DNA of 27,843 nucleotides. Origin: Candidatus Poseidonia alphae (GTDB taxonomy: Archaea; Thermoplasmatota; Poseidoniia; Poseidoniales; Poseidoniaceae). A program made the position numbers and the translations under genes. Numbering within the stretch: the stretch's first letter is position 1; each line of letters opens with the position of its first letter. The notes beneath the pieces are model-generated. The model was not told the origin of the DNA. It worked only from the letters and a program-made list of their open reading frames with translations, and searched no databases. The stretch spans positions 25,632 through 53,474 of the forward strand of contig DAVD01000020.1 in NCBI GenBank assembly GCA_002505405.1, given 5' to 3'. This document shows positions 22,844-27,843 of the stretch, piece by piece.

Positions 22844-23770
22844 ATGAGCGTCCTCATCGTCGGTAGTCTAGCATACGATTCAGTCGAATCTCCGGAAGGG
22901 TCCGTTCGTGAAGCTCTTGGCGGTTCTGCGACGTATGCAGGTCTTGCTTGCCAGTTTCACTTGGACCGCATGCAACGTTCTTCTGCAGCCCTTGTTGGTG
23001 TTGTTGGTGAGGACTTTGACGAACAAGATCGCACCGTTCTAAGCGACGCAGGGCTGAATCTTACGGGAATTCAAGTTGCTCCGGGAAAGACGTTCAGATG
23101 GGAAGGAAGTTATCATGGCTCGATGGCTGAGGCGGTGACTAAAGCCACGTATCTCAATGTCTTTGAACATTTCAAGCCTGAGATCGCACCCCCACTCTCG
23201 TCACCGTCAATCGTCTTTTGTGCAAACTTGCATCCGGGGATTCAGGCCTCAGTCATGGATCAAACATCCCCACAAAGGTTGACCATGCTGGATTCGATGA
23301 ATCTATGGATTGAGATTGCTCAACCGGATTTACTGAAAGTTATGCGCCGAGCTGATGTGGTTATCATCAACGATGGTGAGGTGAGAATGTTGGCGGGAGA
23401 TGACAACATTGTACGAGCCATGAACACCTTGGCGAAGGAAACTTCAACGTCCACTTTGGTGGTCAAACGAGGCGAGCATGGTGTCATTGCTCTCCATAAC
23501 GGTCAATGGATTGCGCTCCCTGCATATCCGACTGCTGATATTGCTGACCCTACCGGTTGCGGTGATAGTTTTGCAGGTTCGCTCGCAGCGCATTTCTCAC
23601 TCAGTGAAGGCCCCGTTACCTTGCATGAACTCAAACAAGGACTTGCTGTTGCAACCGTTACAGCAAGTTTCACTCTGACGAGTTTCGGGACAGAGGCACT
23701 TTGCAAGTTGACGACCGAGCAATTTGAACAACGGCTGGCGGATTATGCCAGCATGATTGAATTCTCGTAA
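22844..23770 (+). CDS. PfkB-family sugar/nucleoside kinase
   Basis: A 308-aa ribokinase-fold kinase that phosphorylates a sugar or nucleoside with ATP. The N-terminus MSVLIVGSLAYDSVESPEG and the substrate motif EALGGSATYAGLA are typical. The catalytic region is DPTGCGDSFAGSLAAH, with the base Asp in GCGD; most relatives have GAGD. ADVVIINDGEVRML and LVVKRGEHGVIAL are further family segments. Length is normal. The ATG has no clear Shine-Dalgarno. It follows the biotin carboxylase by 44 bp and converges on the next gene with three bases between stops. The substrate is not predictable; members in marine archaea are often annotated as ribokinase- or adenosine-kinase-like. Confidence 0.88.
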   Translation: MSVLIVGSLAYDSVESPEGSVREALGGSATYAGLACQFHLDRMQRSSAALVGVVGEDFDEQDRTVLSDAGLNLTGIQVAPGKTFRWEGSYHGSMAEAVTKATYLNVFEHFKPEIAPPLSSPSIVFCANLHPGIQASVMDQTSPQRLTMLDSMNLWIEIAQPDLLKVMRRADVVIINDGEVRMLAGDDNIVRAMNTLAKETSTSTLVVKRGEHGVIALHNGQWIALPAYPTADIADPTGCGDSFAGSLAAHFSLSEGPVTLHELKQGLAVATVTASFTLTSFGTEALCKLTTEQFEQRLADYASMIEFS

Positions 23771-23773
23771 CAC

Positions 23774-25264
23774 TCAATCGTCCAACTGTCGAACTCGTCT
23801 ATCGTCCTCAGGAACCGATGCTTTGAGGTCTGCGAAGGACACATCATCCAGATCGGGGGGTCGGCGCTCTGAATCCATTTCCCCAACTGTAGCCAGCATG
23901 GTTTCTACCTTCTCCTGAAGTCGCTCCATCTCATCTTGCCCAAACACACCACCGTTCTCACTTGAGAGATTACGCAGCACCTCTCCAGTTTGCTCATCAT
24001 GCGCTTGTTGGGCCTGCTCACGTAGTGCTGAAGATGTGGTGCTTGTACCGTATGGAGAAGGTCTTGATGGGGCTTTTGTTCCTGAAAGAATCTCTGTGGC
24101 TACCTTGCGCAACTGGCTGAGGAATCCCCTGGGGCTGGCAGCCGTTCGAGGACGCGATTGCGGGCGGTGACGGGGCCGGAAGGAGGACCGGTCAGGGTCC
24201 CGTGGCTTGCGAGGTTGTAAGAGGGGTCTTTCACGTTCAAGGGTAATGTTTTGACGAGGCTGGGGGAGGGTCTCAACCTCGTCTCCGGCTGGAATTGTGT
24301 CGATGAAGGGAATCAGTTCAGCATCGAGGAGTATGGGTTCCTCCTCCTCTTCCAGTATCTCTTCAGTTCGTTGGGGGATGTGTACTTCATCTTGCCCAAA
24401 AAAAGACGGCAAGAAGGGTTGAGGTGCTCGGTATTCATGGGGCGGTCGGTCGGACTCTTGATGCATCAGCGGCCGTCGTTGTGGTTCCAACACCGGAAGA
24501 TGAACGGGTACTGGATGATGGTCAGCAGGATAGGTCGCCCGTTCCGCTGCGGCCTGCTCAGAGTGCCAGGTGGAAAGGAAACTGGGGAGAATCGTAGGCT
24601 GGGAGGGTTCAGGCGAATGCGTAGGCATCCACTCGGGCTCCTGTTCTTGCACGTAGGGCACCGCTTCGTCCAACTCCCCTTCACCAAGTGATGAAAGAAA
24701 CATATCGATCGGTAACGGTGTATTGATGACAACAGGCAGTTCGGGGGCAGAGATCAACCCCTCCTGCTCTTGATGCGTACGGTCAACGCTATTCCAGGCC
24801 AGTCGGGCGTAAGCCAAACTCTTGCCTTTCAACAATTTGTTAACCATGAAGGTGAGGTGTCTGAGAACATGTTCGTTGCCAAACAACACATGGGTGTCGT
24901 TTGATGCAGTTTGAATCGTTACCGTAGGTTGTCTGGTAAATATTCGTGCGAAAATTGCAGCTCCCCCAAGCAACATGAACGACCACTGGTACACGGGCGG
25001 GACCATATATCGCCATCCAACCCATATGGAGACAATTCCCATCATTAGCAACCAATTTGGGACCAGATTGGATGAATGATGTTGGACGCTATCGATTGCC
25101 CCCACACGCACGTTAATCGCAGAACTTCGTTTACCTTGGATGGTCAGCATGCGCTCATCCAAGCTGATAGTGGCCCGTTCCGACGGTTCCGCCAACCGCA
25201 GCGAAGTGAACATCTCTGTATCACTTTCACTCGTTGGTACAGATTCCTGCCCAATTTCGTGCAT
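23774..25264 (-). CDS. Membrane-anchored protein with long low-complexity tail, unknown function
   Basis: A 496-aa protein. Residues ~25-60 and ~110-125 are beta-rich and flank two adjacent helices (~70-86 and ~91-108), which suggests a PH-like domain split by a membrane hairpin. From ~165 to ~400 it is disordered: acidic, Pro- and Gln-rich, with EEEEEP and many basic RPRxRP-type repeats near 360-390. The last ~100 residues hold a helical QDEMERLQEKVETMLATVGE segment that could be a coiled coil. I do not recognise the family. The ATG at 25264 is chosen as the longest; one at 25213 (MFTSLRL) is also possible. The codon use is like its neighbours. Confidence 0.75.
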   Translation of the reverse strand: MHEIGQESVPTSESDTEMFTSLRLAEPSERATISLDERMLTIQGKRSSAINVRVGAIDSVQHHSSNLVPNWLLMMGIVSIWVGWRYMVPPVYQWSFMLLGGAAIFARIFTRQPTVTIQTASNDTHVLFGNEHVLRHLTFMVNKLLKGKSLAYARLAWNSVDRTHQEQEGLISAPELPVVINTPLPIDMFLSSLGEGELDEAVPYVQEQEPEWMPTHSPEPSQPTILPSFLSTWHSEQAAAERATYPADHHPVPVHLPVLEPQRRPLMHQESDRPPHEYRAPQPFLPSFFGQDEVHIPQRTEEILEEEEEPILLDAELIPFIDTIPAGDEVETLPQPRQNITLERERPLLQPRKPRDPDRSSFRPRHRPQSRPRTAASPRGFLSQLRKVATEILSGTKAPSRPSPYGTSTTSSALREQAQQAHDEQTGEVLRNLSSENGGVFGQDEMERLQEKVETMLATVGEMDSERRPPDLDDVSFADLKASVPEDDRRVRQLDD

Positions 25265-25364
25265 CCCATTCCGAGGAGCATCGGGGCGCGGTTATCAATC
25301 CACCGCAGAACGCAAGGAAAGTAGAGGCGAATCGTTCACCGCAATGCTTCCGCCGACAAGACGT

Positions 25365-26387
25365 TTAATCTTGTTTTTCAAGCTTGGCTGAACCCATGAT
25401 TCTGGGTTTCGAATCCAGTTGAGCGATCAGCACTTGCGGCGGGTTTGTTTTACGAATGAAAAGCGGGCTTTCCCAGGTCACATTCAGTCTCGAACCATCA
25501 CTGGAGGTAACTCGGCCCACAACAAATTGCAAGTCAACACTGGCGTGAATCACATCGCCAACCGCCAAAGAGCGCTTTTGGAACGGCGAAACCGACAATT
25601 CAACAGACGAATCGACATGTTGTTCAACCGCTAGCGGCACTGAGGTGTTGGTTCGCTTATCTTCAACCGCTGGATGAACGATGATTGTGCCTCCAGTAAG
25701 ATGGTCTTCCTTTGCATTTCTAAGCGCAAGGCCGACTCGGTCTCCAGCAGACGCGCTGGGAACATCATCGTCCATTACTTGGAGCGATTTTGCGCTTCCT
25801 CCTCCGTTAGCAGGTAAGAGAATCAGTTCATCGTGAACGCTGACGGTCCCTGATTGCACATAGCCAATAGCAACCAAACCGATTCCCTTCACGTTGAAGT
25901 GTTGATCAACAGGGATGACAAGCGGTGCTTCTGCATTTGCAAGCAAATCAGGAATGCGTTGGTCCATCAGGGTATACAGGCACTCCCGCAGGTGTGGGCC
26001 ATCGTTCTTTTCAAAGGTCCAGTGAGCCAAACCGGCTTGCTTGAAGAGCATAGCAACTTGGTCTTGGTCAATCCAAGAACCGTCTGCAGGATTGAGGACA
26101 GCGACTCCGTTGGTGATGCCTGAACTGGCGAAAGCGACAAGAACTTCTCCGAGGGTAGCATTGACTTCCGTGACCTCAATGATTCCAACCTGGGCGGTAG
26201 AAAGGGCGTTGAGGAAGGGAGGTAGCCGTTCGGGGTATTTGGCTGGGCGAATCAGAGAGAGAATGCGTGCCCCGCCCCCGTCCATCTCCTTGTGGACATA
26301 GGTGTGCACGTCACGCTGGTCTGCGGCTTTTGCAATGCTTTTAGCCAGTTCATCCGATCCGATCATGGCGATGTTAAGTACGACCAT
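25365..26387 (-). CDS. EF-Tu/SelB-like protein with degenerate GTPase domain
   Basis: A 340-aa paralogue of translational GTPases. The N-terminal ~165 residues keep the G-domain shape but not its motifs. The P-loop reads GSDELAKS (10-17), with Ala where GxxxxGK[ST] needs Gly. The DxPGH motif is replaced around IRPAKYPERL, and the NKxD motif is NPAD in VAVLNPADGS. Domain II (VDQHFNVKGIGLVAIGYVQS, LTGGTIIVHP) and domain III (FVVGRVTSSDGSRLNVTWES) are EF-Tu/SelB-like beta barrels. Such EF-Tu-related proteins of archaea may bind RNA or the ribosome without GTP hydrolysis; the role is unknown. Length is about 60-80 residues short of EF-Tu. The thioesterase is 42 bp upstream on the same strand. Confidence 0.8.
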   Translation of the reverse strand: MVVLNIAMIGSDELAKSIAKAADQRDVHTYVHKEMDGGGARILSLIRPAKYPERLPPFLNALSTAQVGIIEVTEVNATLGEVLVAFASSGITNGVAVLNPADGSWIDQDQVAMLFKQAGLAHWTFEKNDGPHLRECLYTLMDQRIPDLLANAEAPLVIPVDQHFNVKGIGLVAIGYVQSGTVSVHDELILLPANGGGSAKSLQVMDDDVPSASAGDRVGLALRNAKEDHLTGGTIIVHPAVEDKRTNTSVPLAVEQHVDSSVELSVSPFQKRSLAVGDVIHASVDLQFVVGRVTSSDGSRLNVTWESPLFIRKTNPPQVLIAQLDSKPRIMGSAKLEKQD

Positions 26388-26429
26388 ATGACGCCCACCG
26401 GAGACTTCCTCATGAAGGTGGGGGTGGTT

Positions 26430-26900
26430 TCAAGACGACCGTTTGGCCTTTTGGGCCAGCATGTTCTCACGGATGGCTTTCGCTTTTGCCCATTCTTCTT
26501 TTTCATCATCTGTCTCAGGAGTGTATTGTGGGATCGGAATCGGGCGCATCATCGAATCGATGGCCACAAAGAAAAAGTAGCCTTCGCAAATAATGTTCTT
26601 TTCCCATGTGGCCTTACTCATCGTATAGGCTGTGACTTTGGTACATGCTGTATGGCTGCTGGTGAAGACGACTTCTCCAGTGACTTCCAAAAGATCGCCC
26701 TGGCGTGCAGGTGCGATAAACGTCAAGGTGTCAATTGAAATCGTGACAAATTCACGGTGGGCGAATTTGGCACAAGCGATGCCTCCTGCTTTGTCCATCA
26801 GGGAAAGAAGTCGTCCTCCAAAGAGGGTATTGTATGCATTGGTATCCTGAGGAAAAACCTCCTCAATGAGGGTGACGGGTTCGGTTGAGTAAGGGTCCAT
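26430..26900 (-). CDS. Acyl-CoA thioesterase (YciA/BACH-like hotdog fold)
   Basis: A hotdog-fold thioesterase that would hydrolyse acyl-CoA to free acid and CoA. The signature is FPQDTNAYNTLFGGRLLSLM followed by DKAGGIAC, close to the YciA DTNANGDIFGG...D active site. VTISIDTLTFIAPARQGDLL and the CEGYFFFVAID strand complete the fold, and a charged helix ends the protein. The frame is open to an ATG at 26957, with others at 26933 and 26900. I favour 26900, which has GGGAG 4 nt upstream and leaves ~12 residues before the domain; the TATA candidate at 26961-26970 is too close to 26957 to allow that start. It may share a transcript with the EF-Tu-like gene downstream. Confidence 0.85.
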   Translation of the reverse strand: MDPYSTEPVTLIEEVFPQDTNAYNTLFGGRLLSLMDKAGGIACAKFAHREFVTISIDTLTFIAPARQGDLLEVTGEVVFTSSHTACTKVTAYTMSKATWEKNIICEGYFFFVAIDSMMRPIPIPQYTPETDDEKEEWAKAKAIRENMLAQKAKRSS

Positions 26901-26960
26901 GTTTCTCCCAAGGTGTTCTCCCTCATAACTCATGTTAACAACAACTTGTGAATTCATTGG

Positions 26961-26970
26961 TTTTTAAAAG
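26961..26970. promoter_or_regulatory. Near-symmetric TATA element in the divergent spacer
   Basis: TTTTTAAAAG reads as a TATA box on both strands. It predicts starts near 26991 (plus) and 26941 (minus), fitting both the secreted protein gene and the thioesterase. Confidence 0.4.
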
Positions 26971-27033
26971 ACGTTGACAGGAGAGCGACGAGGTTTTATG
27001 TGGATGAATCCTCCGGGGAGTGTAGGTGACACC

Positions 27034-27843
27034 ATGCCGAATGAAACACCCCGTAGAAGTACACCATTTTTCCTCGTATTTTTGATGCTCCTTGCCCCGT
27101 TCGCTGGCGCAAGTGTCACAACCTTCGCAGACGGTTCCTCAGAAGTTGATGTGGAGATACGAAACGGTGCAGCACTGACCAACATTGTCGACGGTGCCAT
27201 CGACCTTCCCGTTGGAGAAACCGTGACCGGAGCTTCAATGACCATCTCCACAGAAATGGTGGAACATGCTGCTCATTCAAGGATTGACTTGGAGACCAGT
27301 GACCGAGTTTGGAATCCCGCCCATAACAATCAATTGACTGAGTTTTCAGATGAGACCATGTTCCAATACGAAGACAGTTCAGGAGATGCTACGCCGTTGT
27401 CGCTCAAGGCTGAAGGGTTCTTGACTGATTTTGAAGGAACGTTTGCTGGATTTATGGATTTCTCAAATCCTCCTGGTCAGAGTCAAGGTTGGGTCCATGG
27501 GGCTTTGGCCGCAACGGATGTGCCTGCGGGTTGTGCTTCTGGTGACGATTGCTGGGGCACAAACCTAGGAGATAACAATTACACTGACGACAACGGCCAA
27601 CTCCCGTACGAACTTTACTTGAATTCTCCAGAATTGTATGTTGACCCAACGCTCAAGAGCAAGACAGCAACCTTTTCTTCCTGGCACAGTCTCGAAGCAT
27701 ATGCAGGCAGTGCACAAAATTCAATTCGTTACGCCGACTGTGCCTACATGCAAATTCGTTCCTCTCCAAATCCCGGTTTCCCTCCCGACGCAGAATTCCA
27801 GTTTTTGCCGATTGACATTGGAAACAGCACGGGAATCAGTTTC
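27034..27843 (+). CDS. Secreted protein, C-terminus outside window
   Basis: The first 270 codons of a secreted protein with no stop before the window end. A signal peptide is clear: a basic n-region (PRRS), then FFLVFLMLLAPFAGA and a likely cleavage after AGA or FAD. The mature part is acidic, rich in Asn, Asp, Thr and Ser, beta-rich, with Cys pairs (GCASGDDCWG, ADCAYMQIR), as in large surface proteins of marine Group II archaea. GGTGA lies 5 nt upstream of the ATG at 27034. In-frame ATGs at 26998 and 27004 would add 12 or 10 residues to the n-region and are possible. The opposite strand has an open frame (26964-27251), which I regard as a shadow. Confidence 0.8.
   Translation, partial: MPNETPRRSTPFFLVFLMLLAPFAGASVTTFADGSSEVDVEIRNGAALTNIVDGAIDLPVGETVTGASMTISTEMVEHAAHSRIDLETSDRVWNPAHNNQLTEFSDETMFQYEDSSGDATPLSLKAEGFLTDFEGTFAGFMDFSNPPGQSQGWVHGALAATDVPAGCASGDDCWGTNLGDNNYTDDNGQLPYELYLNSPELYVDPTLKSKTATFSSWHSLEAYAGSAQNSIRYADCAYMQIRSSPNPGFPPDAEFQFLPIDIGNSTGISF

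Noticed and set aside
26964..27251. 95-codon frame on the minus strand over the secreted protein
   Set aside because: It lies antisense to a frame with a clear signal peptide and shows no domain of its own.
1..27843. CRISPR array, insertion sequence, integrase or prophage
   Set aside because: No regularly spaced repeats, transposase motifs or terminal inverted repeats were seen.

Overview
The window looks like a chromosomal segment of a marine planktonic euryarchaeon, most likely Marine Group II (Candidatus Poseidoniales) or a close Thermoplasmatota relative. The archaeal signs are an Orc1/Cdc6 initiator, a Bat-type HTH_10 regulator, an archaeal CoaD fused to a DUF359 GTP-dependent dephospho-CoA kinase, a degenerate EF-Tu/SelB paralogue, and TATA boxes about 26 bp upstream of several start codons. 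The lineage is inferred from the secreted and membrane protein style; no marker gene was aligned. I saw no insertion sequence, integrase, CRISPR array, rRNA or tRNA.

Layout. 1-6745 is all minus strand: a truncated membrane-anchored protein, then a tight operon (read 4140 to 600) of a BoxB-like di-iron acyl-CoA epoxidase, an unknown 178-aa protein, an EamA transporter and a 3-hydroxyacyl-CoA dehydrogenase. Upstream of it lie a Bat-type regulator, class II fructose-1,6-bisphosphatase and moaE-moaC. 6773-9897 is plus strand: a geranylgeranyl-reductase-like flavoprotein, an enoyl-CoA hydratase and a class I aldolase of the DhnA type. 9898-10764 holds hairpins and a small winged-helix gene on the minus strand with an operator-like repeat. 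10765-15783 is plus strand: an 835-aa winged-helix protein of unknown function that starts with TTG, a 360-bp non-coding stretch rich in pairing segments, the CoaD-kinase fusion and a membrane glycosyltransferase. 15785-18693 (minus) has a small membrane protein, orc1/cdc6 and an RNase Z-like metallohydrolase. The rest holds an FMN-less diflavin-type NADPH reductase, a DUF2493 protein, a small membrane protein, an orphan biotin carboxylase, a PfkB kinase, a membrane-anchored low-complexity protein, the EF-Tu-like protein, a YciA-type thioesterase, and the start of a secreted protein that leaves the window.

How the genes fit together. Several products handle acyl-CoA thioesters: the di-iron epoxidase, hydratase, dehydrogenase, thioesterase and biotin carboxylase, with CoA synthesis from the CoaD fusion. 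The NADPH reductase is a plausible but unlinked electron donor for the epoxidase. The class I aldolase and class II bisphosphatase would give a gluconeogenic step pair. The least explained parts are the BoxB-like operon, the 835-aa winged-helix protein with its regulatory upstream region, and the structured 13.28-13.56 kb spacer.
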